DNA from: Prevotella sp. UBA1104
GTDB taxonomy: Bacteria; Bacteroidota; Bacteroidia; Bacteroidales; Bacteroidaceae
Length of the DNA: 49,298 nucleotides
NCBI GenBank assembly: GCA_002314055.1
Contig: DCBP01000035.1
Location: 1-49,298, forward strand
Direction of reading: 5' to 3'
The translations under genes and the position numbers were made by a program. The notes beneath the pieces were generated by a model. The model worked only from the letters and a program-made list of their open reading frames with translations. It had not been told where the DNA came from and made no database searches. Position 1 is the first letter of the stretch. Each line of letters starts with the position of its first letter. Positions 9,972 through 18,021 of the stretch are shown here, in pieces.

Positions 9972-10023
9972 TTCGTTATAATAGATATGGCAACCTGTTT
10001 ATCTTGATATTAAAAGACTTAAA

Positions 10024-10047
10024 GGAAGCACCATAAATGATGCTTCC
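10024..10047 (-). terminator. Terminator after small ORF, before tamB
   Basis: A 7-bp perfect stem (GGAAGCA at 10024-10030 with TGCTTCC at 10041-10047) is followed on the minus strand by a T-rich stretch (TTTAAGTCTTTTAA). It would end the GlgA-like/DUF4270/small-protein transcript before tamB. Confidence 0.6.
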
Positions 10048-10054
10048 TGTTATT

Positions 10055-10186
10055 CTATAAAGCCTCGTCTTCAGGCTTTTCGATATTTGTTTTCGCTCTT
10101 CTGACTATATGCTTTTTCTTTGCAATCCATTTGGCTTTGCGTTCTTCATATTCACGCATATGTCTTTCGAGAAAATTATCAGCCAT
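10055..10186 (-). CDS. Small basic protein of 43 residues
   Basis: This short ORF reads MADNFLERHMREYEERKAKW, then a Lys/Arg-rich stretch, ending KPEDEAL. It starts 5 bases after the stop codon of the DUF4270 gene and is closed by a terminator, so it sits as the last gene of that transcript. It is strongly helical and charged, with no membrane segment and no signal peptide. The N-terminus resembles short MADNYLE-type proteins common in Bacteroidota, but I cannot give a function. The ATG, tight spacing and protein-like composition favour a real gene. Confidence 0.6.
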   Translation of the reverse strand: MADNFLERHMREYEERKAKWIAKKKHIVRRAKTNIEKPEDEAL

Positions 10187-10191
10187 AAGAA

Positions 10192-11712
10192 TTATTTCTT
10201 CTGAAACTTACTATATATAACTGTTAGTTTTAATTTAATGTCTTTTTTATTATCCGGGTCTTTCTTTCCGTCACCACGAACAATTCTTGTCGATGTTAGG
10301 CTCATGTCGTTTTCAACTTTTACTAACTGTTGCCTTGTGTTTACAGTTTCATATGTGGTAGAAACTGGCACAACATATACTTTGTTCCAATCTTCTCTCT
10401 TCCCCCTCTGGCTTCTCATGTATTTTATGAGATCTGCAATATTGTGGAACGTATATGCGTTTGTTGCTGTACCAACAGTGCTACTCGTTGATGAATATGT
10501 AGCGAGGTAAGAAATCTTGTTATCTGGAAGTTTTCCTTCTTCGAAGAATGATTTCAAAGTGTCTTTCGGCAGCAAGAGAAGTGTGGACGGCACTCCGAAA
10601 CCGTATTTTTCATACGAGTTGTTATTTACCTTGCTTAGAGCAATGCTTGCAGAGTTTATTGTATCATTTTCGTGGTTTAGGAAAATTTCATCAACAGGAA
10701 TCTCTAATTCAGTATAGAGACCTGCCGGCGATTTCTCGTATGTGTATATGCTGCTGTCGTCATTAATCTCTTCGATGTTAATTTTTCCATTATTGCCACT
10801 GATTTTCGAAGACTGTATAACTTCCTCAGTTCCTGCAAAAGTAGTTACTACGTTAACAGTAGTATCTTTTTTCGTTCCATCGTCAGCTGTTTTTTCATAT
10901 TTGTATTTATAGTAGACAAGCATCTGGCTCATGTTTATATATGCCATGGAACCCAAACCGTCTGTAGACTTAAAGTAAAAGCCAGGACACACTTTATGTA
11001 TGAAGGCGTATGCATTTTTGTAATTGTCTTTATTTTCATAGAATTTATGCATCAGATATGAACCATAATTATAATAAGGCTTTTGGTTTTGATCATAGTA
11101 TGCATATTTCTTTATATTTCCTTCATTGTCCAAAGTAGAGTTTGGCAATTTTATTTTTATTTTCTTTGCTACAGTATCTGCGGCTAAGTCGTAGAGGGTA
11201 TAGGTCTTATTCACATTTACGGCTCCTTTATCTGTACGACAGAGTGTTTCAGGGTCAAAGTCAGAATAGTATTTTCCCTTTTCCTCCATGGGCTTTTTCA
11301 GTTCCATTGCCTTAACTTTCATAGTCGAAAGAGAATCGCCGAAATAATTGTCATAGTATAAATATATTACACATGAGTCAGCAATTATCTCCCCGTTTTT
11401 TAGTTTGCTCGCTATAGACTCTTTGTCAGGGAGTTGAGTCCCCTCAAGAGTATAGAACTGTGTAGTAAAGTCTCCTTTGATATATGCATTTGTCTCAGGG
11501 TCTTTTACTTTCCCAAGATAACCGGTTGAGCTTCTAGAATATACAGGTCCAGCCTCAACCGTTTTTGATGCAACAGAGAATGTGTCGCAAGTTACATCTA
11601 CGTTGTCAAGATTGTCGATAATGGAAGAACCTATACCATCAGTGTTGTCATCACATGCAAATAGACATGTAGAAAGGATGGCGAGTGTAAATATTATTCT
11701 GCTAATTTTCAT
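10192..11712 (-). CDS. DUF4270 family lipoprotein
   Basis: A 506-residue protein resembling the DUF4270 family of Bacteroidota. The signal peptide ends in a lipobox LFAC with the lipidated Cys at residue 20. The following residues DDN are acidic, like the surface-export signal of Bacteroidota lipoproteins, so it may face outwards; this is inference. The body has beta-rich, Tyr- and Asp-rich segments and no recognised catalytic motif. The gene lies downstream of the GlgA-like half protein, separated by a hairpin, and 5 bases before the 43-residue ORF. The function of the family is unknown to me. Confidence 0.8.
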   Translation of the reverse strand: MKISRIIFTLAILSTCLFACDDNTDGIGSSIIDNLDNVDVTCDTFSVASKTVEAGPVYSRSSTGYLGKVKDPETNAYIKGDFTTQFYTLEGTQLPDKESIASKLKNGEIIADSCVIYLYYDNYFGDSLSTMKVKAMELKKPMEEKGKYYSDFDPETLCRTDKGAVNVNKTYTLYDLAADTVAKKIKIKLPNSTLDNEGNIKKYAYYDQNQKPYYNYGSYLMHKFYENKDNYKNAYAFIHKVCPGFYFKSTDGLGSMAYINMSQMLVYYKYKYEKTADDGTKKDTTVNVVTTFAGTEEVIQSSKISGNNGKINIEEINDDSSIYTYEKSPAGLYTELEIPVDEIFLNHENDTINSASIALSKVNNNSYEKYGFGVPSTLLLLPKDTLKSFFEEGKLPDNKISYLATYSSTSSTVGTATNAYTFHNIADLIKYMRSQRGKREDWNKVYVVPVSTTYETVNTRQQLVKVENDMSLTSTRIVRGDGKKDPDNKKDIKLKLTVIYSKFQKK

Positions 11713-11729
11713 AAATTCGCTAAAAATTT

Positions 11730-11769
11730 CGCAAGCTCGCCTATTTAATTGTGACAGAGCGGGCTTGCG
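11730..11769 (-). promoter_or_regulatory. Hairpin between GlgA-like gene and DUF4270 gene
   Basis: CGCAAGCTCGC (11730-11740) and GCGGGCTTGCG (11759-11769) form an 11-bp stem with one mismatch in the minus-strand RNA and an 18-base loop. A short T-run (ATTTTTA) follows on the minus strand, 12-18 bases before the DUF4270 start. It could be a partial terminator that lowers DUF4270 expression, or an mRNA-processing site. Confidence 0.5.
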
Positions 11770-11795
11770 TGTGTATTATCCTTACAGAATTTTCT

Positions 11796-12617
11796 TTATT
11801 TGTTGTTTTCAAAAACTTTTTCGTAGAATTTGTCGTAATCCTCGGCATTGATTTCTGCTACGTTTGGTTGAGACAGGAACGGCATACCTTTTTCTTTTGC
11901 ATATTCTACGAGCTCTTTATTGACACCTTCTCCAACTTCTACTACACCATCTGAATAGTCGATGGCGAATTTCTGGAATTCAGTAAAGTCAAATTTCTTG
12001 TTATAGTTGTCAAGAACATCGCTATGAGCGTCTTTGAATTCAAGACACTGTCGGAATGTTGGCTCAATATCGTTCTTTAAGCCATTGCCGAAAAGTGAAG
12101 TTACTATCTTTGCATTTGCAAAAGACGGTTCGTCTTTATATGCAGTCTTTACATAATATGGAATGATAGAACCTATCCAGCCTTGACAATGGATGATGTC
12201 GGGATTCCAATGTAGCTTTTTGATAGTTTCAAGAACTCCTCTTGCAAAAAAGATAGACCTTTCGCCATTGTCGTTGTATTCATTGCCGTTTTCGTCGCAT
12301 GCCATTTGACGCTTTGTAAAATAGTCATCATTGTCTATGAAATACACCTGTATCCTTGTTGATGGTATAGATGCAACCTTTATTATCAGAGGATGGTCGG
12401 TTTCATCGAATATGATCATCATTCTCGACAGACGTATGACTTCATGCAATTGGCCTCTTCTTTCATTGATATTTCCCCATTTTGGCATAAAGGCTCGTAT
12501 CTCATAGCCATTTTCAATGGCAGTTTGAGGAAGTTGTCTTCCTATTAGCGACAAATCGCTGTCCGGTACGTATGGTTTTATCTCTTGGTTGATAAATAAA
12601 ATTTTTTTTGCCTTCAT
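11796..12617 (-). CDS. GlgA-like half glycosyltransferase (starch synthase N-domain)
   Basis: A 273-residue protein matching only the N-terminal half of GT5 glycogen/starch synthases (normally ~480 residues). It opens MKAKKILFINQEIKPY, as GT5 proteins do, but the ADP-glucose-binding KTGGL motif is replaced by a sequence around PYVPDSDLSLIG. The segment IIHCQGWIGSIIPYYVK (about 140-157) corresponds to the family's HAHDW region. The C-terminal nucleotide-binding domain is absent and the ORF ends cleanly, so this looks like a stable half protein rather than recent decay. It is usually annotated glycogen synthase; glycogen synthesis is doubtful. It is divergent from panC. Confidence 0.75.
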   Translation of the reverse strand: MKAKKILFINQEIKPYVPDSDLSLIGRQLPQTAIENGYEIRAFMPKWGNINERRGQLHEVIRLSRMMIIFDETDHPLIIKVASIPSTRIQVYFIDNDDYFTKRQMACDENGNEYNDNGERSIFFARGVLETIKKLHWNPDIIHCQGWIGSIIPYYVKTAYKDEPSFANAKIVTSLFGNGLKNDIEPTFRQCLEFKDAHSDVLDNYNKKFDFTEFQKFAIDYSDGVVEVGEGVNKELVEYAKEKGMPFLSQPNVAEINAEDYDKFYEKVFENNK

Positions 12618-12637
12618 CTCTTTTTGTTTTAATGTTG

Positions 12638-12645
12638 CAAAGGTA
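12638..12645 (-). promoter_or_regulatory. -7 box of the GlgA-like gene
   Basis: On the minus strand this is TACCTTTG, a perfect TAnnTTTG match, about 20 bases before the ATG at 12617. No clear TTTG -33 element is seen. Confidence 0.5.
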
Positions 12646-12839
12646 CGAAAAAAAACTTACTAAACTTCTACATTATTGAAAAATCGCTTAAAATCAATAT
12701 TTATTGGCATTTTTTTATACATATTCTTTCTCGTTTAAGAAAAATGTTGTTATTTTGCATCGATTTTCAGTGATGTTCCGTTCTATGGATGTTAGAACGT
12801 TCGTTACAAAGAATTATCATAACGTATAATATTTAAATA

Positions 12840-13694
12840 ATGAAAGTATTTCATAAGATAGTAGATCTACAGAATGAGTTGTTTGCTGCTCGCAAGGAAA
12901 AGAAGACTGTCGGTCTCGTTCCCACTATGGGAGCTCTTCATGAGGGACATGCCTCTTTGGTGTCTCGCAGCGTAAAGGAAAATGATGTTACAGTGGTTTC
13001 AGTTTTCGTAAACCCTACACAGTTTAATGACAAAAATGATTTGAAAACATATCCGCGTACTCTTGATGCTGATTGTAGTATGCTTGAAAGCGTAGGTGCT
13101 GATTATGTTTTTGCACCAGGTGTAGAGGATATGTATCCTGTACCAGACAAACGTCATTTTGAATTTCCTCCAGTTTCTACTGTAATGGAAGGTGCCCATC
13201 GTCCTGGACATTTTAATGGTGTATGCCAAGTCGTTAGTCGTTTGTTCTATATAGTACGTCCTGATAGAGCGTATTTTGGTGAGAAAGATTGGCAACAGAT
13301 TGCTGTAATAAAGGCATTGGTACGGTATCTTGACTTAAATGTACAGATTGTGGAGTGTCCTATTGTCAGAGAGGCTGATGGTCTTGCAAAGTCTTCACGC
13401 AATACTCTTCTTTCTACTGATGAAAGAGAAATTGCACCGATGATTTACAAGTATCTTAGTGAGAGTCTGGAATATGCAAAGAGCCATTCTCTGAAGGAAA
13501 CTCACGATTGGGTCGTTGATAGCATTAATGCTGTAGACGGTCTTGAAGTTGAATATTTCTCCATTGTAAATGGGGATACACTCCTCGATGTGGAGAATTG
13601 GAGCGATTCGAATAATATTGTAGGTTGTATTACCGTTTATTGTGGGAAAAAGCCTATTCGTTTGATTGATCACATTAAATATAATTGTAAATAA
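12840..13694 (+). CDS. panC: Pantothenate synthetase
   Basis: A 284-residue cytoplasmic ligase that joins pantoate and beta-alanine with ATP to give pantothenate, the precursor of coenzyme A. The nucleotidyl-transferase motifs are clear: PTMGALHEGH at 28-37 with the HxGH signature, VNPTQF at 57-62, GEKD at 147-150 and the KMSKS-like KSSRN at 184-188. Length is normal. panD follows 11 bases downstream, so the enzyme and the supplier of its beta-alanine are made together. No panB is in the window. The upstream region, shared with the GlgA-like gene, is AT-rich with only an imperfect -7 box. Confidence 0.97.
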   Translation: MKVFHKIVDLQNELFAARKEKKTVGLVPTMGALHEGHASLVSRSVKENDVTVVSVFVNPTQFNDKNDLKTYPRTLDADCSMLESVGADYVFAPGVEDMYPVPDKRHFEFPPVSTVMEGAHRPGHFNGVCQVVSRLFYIVRPDRAYFGEKDWQQIAVIKALVRYLDLNVQIVECPIVREADGLAKSSRNTLLSTDEREIAPMIYKYLSESLEYAKSHSLKETHDWVVDSINAVDGLEVEYFSIVNGDTLLDVENWSDSNNIVGCITVYCGKKPIRLIDHIKYNCK

Positions 13695-13705
13695 TTGTAG
13701 GGAAG

Positions 13706-14053
13706 ATGCTTATTGAAGTTTTGAAGAGCAAACTGCATTGTGTTAAGGTTACTGAGGCTAACTTGAATTATATGGGTAGTATAACCATTGACGAGGATTT
13801 GCTTGATGCAGCTAATCTTATTGCAGGTGAAAAGGTTCAGATTGTTGACAATAATAACGGAGAACGTTTCGAAACATATATAATTAAGGGTGAGCGTGGT
13901 AGTGGCTGTATTTGTCTGAACGGTGCAGCAGCACGTAAATGTCTTGTTGGCGATACAGTTATTATTATTGCTTATGCTCTCATGGATTTTGAGGAGGCTA
14001 AGAATTTTAAGCCTACAGTCGTTTTTCCTGTAGATAATAAAGTGGTTAAGTGA
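13706..14053 (+). CDS. panD: Aspartate 1-decarboxylase (pyruvoyl enzyme)
   Basis: A 115-residue enzyme that turns L-aspartate into beta-alanine for pantothenate. It is made as a proenzyme that cuts itself between Gly24 and Ser25; both are present in YMGSITID, and Ser25 would become the pyruvoyl group. The proton-donor Tyr of the family is in TYIIKGERGSG (about residues 52-62), followed by the NGAAARK segment. A hairpin terminator lies 40-70 bases downstream. Second gene of a panC-panD pair. Confidence 0.97.
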   Translation: MLIEVLKSKLHCVKVTEANLNYMGSITIDEDLLDAANLIAGEKVQIVDNNNGERFETYIIKGERGSGCICLNGAAARKCLVGDTVIIIAYALMDFEEAKNFKPTVVFPVDNKVVK

Positions 14054-14094
14054 TTTTTGTTCTTATTTCGATGAATTGTTATTATATATAATTT

Positions 14095-14124
14095 AAAACC
14101 GGATGGTTAATACCACCCGGTTTT
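14095..14124. terminator. Bidirectional terminator between panD and EF-G-like gene
   Basis: AAAACCGG (14095-14102) pairs with CCGGTTTT (14117-14124), then after one A-C mismatch TGGT pairs with ACCA around a TAAT loop. T-runs flank it in both directions, which suits the two convergent genes. Confidence 0.85.
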
Positions 14125-14136
14125 TTTATATTGTTG

Positions 14137-16296
14137 TTATTCCTTATTTTCTACTTCTTCCTCATGAGCTTTTATTAGCTGCTGCTGTATGTCATTCGGA
14201 ACAAGTTCGTAGCTTGCAAATTTTGTAGTGAATGAGGCACGCCCACCGGTTAGAGAACTCAAGGATATACTATAGTTTGAAAGTTCTTTAAGTGGAATCT
14301 TCGCCTGAAGTTTCTGGTAACCAGCCTCTGAGTCCATGCCCATTATGAGGGCTCGTCGTCCCTGTAGGTCGCTCATAACATCACCCATAAAGTCTGCTGG
14401 AACATAAACCTCGAGATCATATATCGGTTCCAGGATCTTTGGACCAGCATTTTTGAATGCTTCAGAGAAGGCAGCCCTTGCAGCAAGCATAAATGATAGC
14501 TCGTTGCTGTCAACAGGGTGCATTTTCCCGTCGTATACGATGACTCTCACGTCTCGGGCATAGCTTCCAGTCAGCGGACCTTGTTCCATGCGTTCCATTA
14601 TTCCTTTAAGGATGGCAGGCATGAATCTTTGGTCTATAGCTCCTCCTACAACAGAATTGATAAATACAAGTTTTCCGCCCCAATCCAAATCTACAACTTC
14701 TTTGTTCTTGATGTTCATCTTGAACTCTTGTCCGTTTATCTTGTAAGATGTCGGGTCTGGCATACCTTCTGCATATGGCTCTATTATGAGATGTACTTCG
14801 CCAAATTGTCCGGCACCACCAGATTGTTTCTTGTGCCTGTAGTCAGCACGTGCAAGTTTCGTTATTGTTTCACGGTATGGAATTCTTGGCTCAGAATACT
14901 CGACATTTATTTTTTCGTTGTTTTCAAGTCTCCATTTCAATGTACGCAGGTGGAACTCTCCCTGTCCGTGTACGATTGTTTGTCTCAGCTCTTTGCTTTG
15001 TTCTACAACCCATGTCGGGTCTTCCTGTCTCATCTTAAGCAGGGCAGCCATCATCTTTTCTGTTTCAGCCTCGTTAACAGCTTTTATGGCTCGCGAGTAT
15101 TTAGAGTTAGGATACTTTATGAAGTCGAAACGGTTGTCGCAGTCTTTTCCGTTGAGTGTATTGCCAGTTTTTACGTCTTTTAGCTTTACGGTACATCCGA
15201 TATCTCCAGCATCGAGCTCGTCAACAGCTTGTCTGTTGGCTCCAGCGCATACATATAGGTTTGCAATGCGTTCTTTAGAGCCGCGGTCTGCATTCGTAAG
15301 GTCGTCTCCAGCTTTCACCTTTCCACTCATCACCTTGAAGTATGACACTTCGCCAATGTGTGGTTCCACTCCAGTCTTGAAGAAATACAAAGATGTAGGA
15401 CCATTTGAGTCAGCCGGAACTTCATTGCCTCTTGTATTGTGTATCTTTGGCATTTCGCTTACGAAAGGCACAACGTTTCCGAGGAATTCCATGAGTCTTC
15501 GTACGCCCATACTCTTGCCGGCGCATACACAAAAGACAGGGAAAATTGAGCGTGTTATAAGTCCCTTGCGGATACCTTCGCGCATTTCGTCTTCAGTAAG
15601 GGTTTCCTCTTCGAAGAATTTTTCCATTAAACTCTCGTCGTTTTCTGCTGCTGCCTCAACGAGAGCCTTGTGCAGTTCCATCGCCTTGTCCATTTCCTCT
15701 TCAGGTATGTCTTCGATGATTGGAGCTCCTCCTTCAGGTTTCCAAGAGTATTTTTTCATTAGCAGAACATCAATGAGGGCATTGAAATCTGGTCCTGTTT
15801 GTATAGGGTATTGTATTTGTACGCATTTTGAACCATAGATGTCTTTCATCGAGTTGATGATGGAGTCAAAATCACATTTTTCGCTATCCAGTTGGTTTAT
15901 TAGGAATATAACAGGCTTCTTGAGCTTTTCTGTATAGCGGAAGATATTTTGTGTGCCGACTTCAGGACCATATTGTCCATTAATAAGGACAAGAGCTTGG
16001 TCTGTGACGTTAAGTGCTGTGATAGCTCCTCCTACGAAATCGTCAGATCCAGGGCAGTCTATTATATTAAGCTTTTTATTGTTCCACTCTACGTTTAAAA
16101 CAGTTGAGAATACAGAGTAGCCGTATTCTTGCTCAACTGGAAAATAGTCGCATACAGTGTTTTTTGCCTGTACCGTACCACGGCGTTTAATGACGCCACT
16201 TTCATAAAGCATAGACTCGGCAAGTGTTGTCTTGCCGGAACCCGCACTGCCAAGCAATGCGATGTTTTTGATTTCATTTGTCTGGTAAACTCTCAT
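14137..16296 (-). CDS. EF-G-like translation factor with altered GTPase motifs
   Basis: A 719-residue protein with the full EF-G domain layout: G domain, a long insert, domain II (about 300-400), then the III-IV-V part with typical segments such as GSYARDVRV and VMSDLQGRRA. The P-loop GSAGSGKTT (16-24) is intact, but the other GTPase motifs differ. The switch I RGIT is replaced by YGYS (58-61). In switch II the catalytic His of DTPGH is Ser84 (DCPGS). NKxD is NQLD (134-137). GTP hydrolysis is therefore probably weak or absent. Bacteroides species are reported to have a second EF-G (EF-G2) that works without GTP hydrolysis under carbon starvation. This protein may be its counterpart, but I cannot confirm orthology by eye. 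It is not in a ribosomal operon. It should not be named fusA. Confidence 0.85.
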   Translation of the reverse strand: MRVYQTNEIKNIALLGSAGSGKTTLAESMLYESGVIKRRGTVQAKNTVCDYFPVEQEYGYSVFSTVLNVEWNNKKLNIIDCPGSDDFVGGAITALNVTDQALVLINGQYGPEVGTQNIFRYTEKLKKPVIFLINQLDSEKCDFDSIINSMKDIYGSKCVQIQYPIQTGPDFNALIDVLLMKKYSWKPEGGAPIIEDIPEEEMDKAMELHKALVEAAAENDESLMEKFFEEETLTEDEMREGIRKGLITRSIFPVFCVCAGKSMGVRRLMEFLGNVVPFVSEMPKIHNTRGNEVPADSNGPTSLYFFKTGVEPHIGEVSYFKVMSGKVKAGDDLTNADRGSKERIANLYVCAGANRQAVDELDAGDIGCTVKLKDVKTGNTLNGKDCDNRFDFIKYPNSKYSRAIKAVNEAETEKMMAALLKMRQEDPTWVVEQSKELRQTIVHGQGEFHLRTLKWRLENNEKINVEYSEPRIPYRETITKLARADYRHKKQSGGAGQFGEVHLIIEPYAEGMPDPTSYKINGQEFKMNIKNKEVVDLDWGGKLVFINSVVGGAIDQRFMPAILKGIMERMEQGPLTGSYARDVRVIVYDGKMHPVDSNELSFMLAARAAFSEAFKNAGPKILEPIYDLEVYVPADFMGDVMSDLQGRRALIMGMDSEAGYQKLQAKIPLKELSNYSISLSSLTGGRASFTTKFASYELVPNDIQQQLIKAHEEEVENKE

Positions 16297-16380
16297 GTTA
16301 TTATAGATTTAAGTTTGTGTCGTCTGTAAAAAAGAATTGTTTTTTTCTTTCCTCTTTCGACCATATTAGATTTAACGGCT

Positions 16381-16411
16381 CTAAGTTACGGTTTTTTTCT
16401 TTTTCTGCAAA
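16381..16411 (-). promoter_or_regulatory. Promoter of EF-G-like gene
   Basis: On the minus strand TTTG (16411-16408), 19 bases, then TAACTTAG (16388-16381), one mismatch from TAnnTTTG. Transcription would begin near 16375, giving a leader of about 80 bases. Confidence 0.5.
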
Positions 16412-16450
16412 AAAAAGTTCAGGATAAATCGTTTTTTTTAAACATATTAG

Positions 16451-16458
16451 TACTTTTG
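16451..16458 (+). promoter_or_regulatory. -7 box of hemW
   Basis: TACTTTTG, a perfect TAnnTTTG match, 20 bases before the hemW ATG. A TTTG -33 element is not obvious in the T-rich stretch upstream. Confidence 0.5.
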
Positions 16459-16477
16459 CATAAAAAAGTAAGGTTTT

Positions 16478-17620
16478 ATGTCAGGAATTTACATTCATAT
16501 CCCATTTTGTAAGAGTCGATGCGTTTATTGCGGCTTTTATTCAACCACGTCGCTTGATTTGCGTCATTCGTATGTTGATGCAATTTGTAGGGAGCTTGAA
16601 CTTAGAAGTGATTATTTAAGCGAACCTGTATCAACTGTATATTTTGGCGGTGGTACTCCGTCGGTGTTGTCTGTTGATGATTTGGACAGAATTTTCAATG
16701 CCGTATATAAATATAATAAGGTGTATGGTAATTCTGATGGAGTAGCAGAATTTACAATAGAGTGTAATCCTGATGATATTACAGATGAGTTCTGTTCTTT
16801 CTTGTCTTCTTCTCCAGTCAATAGAATAAGTATGGGGGTTCAGTCTTTTTCAGACGGTTTACTTAAATTTGCCAGACGTAGACACGGTTCCAGTCAGCCG
16901 AAATTGGCAGTTGAGCGTTTAAGGCATATAGGAATACCAAATATAAGTATTGATCTTATGTTTGGTTTCCCGAATGAATCTTTAGAAGTTTGGAGAGATG
17001 ATATTGATAAAGCTTTAAGTCTTGATGTCGAGCATATCTCTGCATACAGTTTGATGTTTGAAGAGGGCACATGCCTTTATGGTATGTTGCAACGTGGGGA
17101 AGTGAAAGAATGTGATGAAGAGACAAGTCTTGCAATGTTTAACATGCTTATAGATAAACTTGAAGCCGCAGGATACGAACATTATGAAATTAGCAATTTC
17201 GCTAAGCCGGGTTTCCGCTCGCAGCATAATAGTAGCTATTGGCATGGTGTCCCGTATCTTGGATTAGGAGCGTCGGCACATTCTTTTAATGGGAGTACAA
17301 GGCAATGGAATATAGGTGATGTTCGGAAATACATCGATTCAATTTCTTGTGGTAATATTCCAGCAGAAATAGAAGTGCTTACGAAAGATAATTCCTATGA
17401 TGACATGATAATGACGGGGTTGCGCACCGTTGAAGGGGTTTCTCTTGATGAGGTTGAGAGACGCTTTGGCAAAGATTATTTAGATTTCCTTGAGCGTGAA
17501 GCTTTGAGATATGTTAAAGCAAAACTTTTGAAATACAGTGTCGACCACAGAAGTCTCTCTCTTACACGAAAAGGATTGTTTGTCAGCGACAGCGTAATGT
17601 GTGATTTAATGCATGTCTAA
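16478..17620 (+). CDS. hemW: Radical SAM heme chaperone HemW
   Basis: A 380-residue radical SAM protein with the HemW signature CxxxCxxCxF: Cys11, Cys15, Cys18 and Phe20. True coproporphyrinogen oxidase HemN has a different context, and these proteins were long misnamed after it. GGGTPS (near residue 57), the ECNPDD segment and the C-terminal HemW domain are present. HemW is thought to bind heme and deliver it to respiratory enzymes. The gene stands alone: the left neighbour is divergent and a 450-base spacer follows. Confidence 0.92.
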   Translation: MSGIYIHIPFCKSRCVYCGFYSTTSLDLRHSYVDAICRELELRSDYLSEPVSTVYFGGGTPSVLSVDDLDRIFNAVYKYNKVYGNSDGVAEFTIECNPDDITDEFCSFLSSSPVNRISMGVQSFSDGLLKFARRRHGSSQPKLAVERLRHIGIPNISIDLMFGFPNESLEVWRDDIDKALSLDVEHISAYSLMFEEGTCLYGMLQRGEVKECDEETSLAMFNMLIDKLEAAGYEHYEISNFAKPGFRSQHNSSYWHGVPYLGLGASAHSFNGSTRQWNIGDVRKYIDSISCGNIPAEIEVLTKDNSYDDMIMTGLRTVEGVSLDEVERRFGKDYLDFLEREALRYVKAKLLKYSVDHRSLSLTRKGLFVSDSVMCDLMHV

Positions 17621-17664
17621 AAGATTTCCGGTATGGAGTAGCTATCAAACGCTGTCGGTATTTC

Positions 17665-17689
17665 TATGCTGCATCAAAGGTGCAGCATA
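17665..17689 (+). terminator. Hairpin after hemW
   Basis: A perfect 9-bp stem, TATGCTGCA (17665-17673) with TGCAGCATA (17681-17689), and a 7-base loop. The following T-run is weak (ATCTTTTG), so termination is likely but not certain. Confidence 0.5.
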
Positions 17690-17830
17690 ACTGCATCTTT
17701 TGTGCCACTACTATTTAATGGAGGTAATTGTTGCCGTTTAGACTCATTGTCCCAACCAATAAGAACTTTAAGACCTGCTAGTCTGTTTCGTTTCCGGCCA
17801 TTTGTATTAAGGGGTGAGAGGTAAACATTT

Positions 17831-17905
17831 ATCCCTCACACTATCCCTCACACTCTTATGCTTTGACTATCAGCGTGTTAAGACCTGGGGTGAGGGTGTG
17901 AGGGT
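17831..17905. repeat. CCCTCACAC tandem and inverted repeat
   Basis: ATCCCTCACACT occurs twice in tandem (17831-17842 and 17843-17854). About 45 bases on, GGGGTGAGGGTGTGAGGGT (17887-17905) contains the reverse complement GTGTGAGGG. The arms can pair in more than one register. Confidence 0.6.
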
Positions 17906-17984
17906 AAAACGCATGAAAAATATTTTTCTTTAAATATGATGATAAAATTTTTATCTAACCTGTATTGTTCATATTTTACCAAAA

Positions 17985-18021
17985 CGCCTAAATTCCTCAG
18001 AATAATGTAGGAATTTAGGCG
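17985..18021 (-). terminator. Terminator of fucI
   Basis: A perfect 13-bp stem, CGCCTAAATTCCT (17985-17997) with AGGAATTTAGGCG (18009-18021), and an 11-base loop. On the minus strand TTTT follows directly, as expected for fucI, which ends 51 bases before the stem. Confidence 0.7.

Noticed and set aside
11796..12617. Calling the GlgA-like gene a recent pseudogene
   Set aside because: The frame is intact, it has a promoter box, and the next gene starts without remnants of a C-terminal half.
14918..15838. 306-codon plus-strand ORF
   Set aside because: Antisense to the EF-G-like gene; Ser/Pro/Phe-rich shadow translation without domains.
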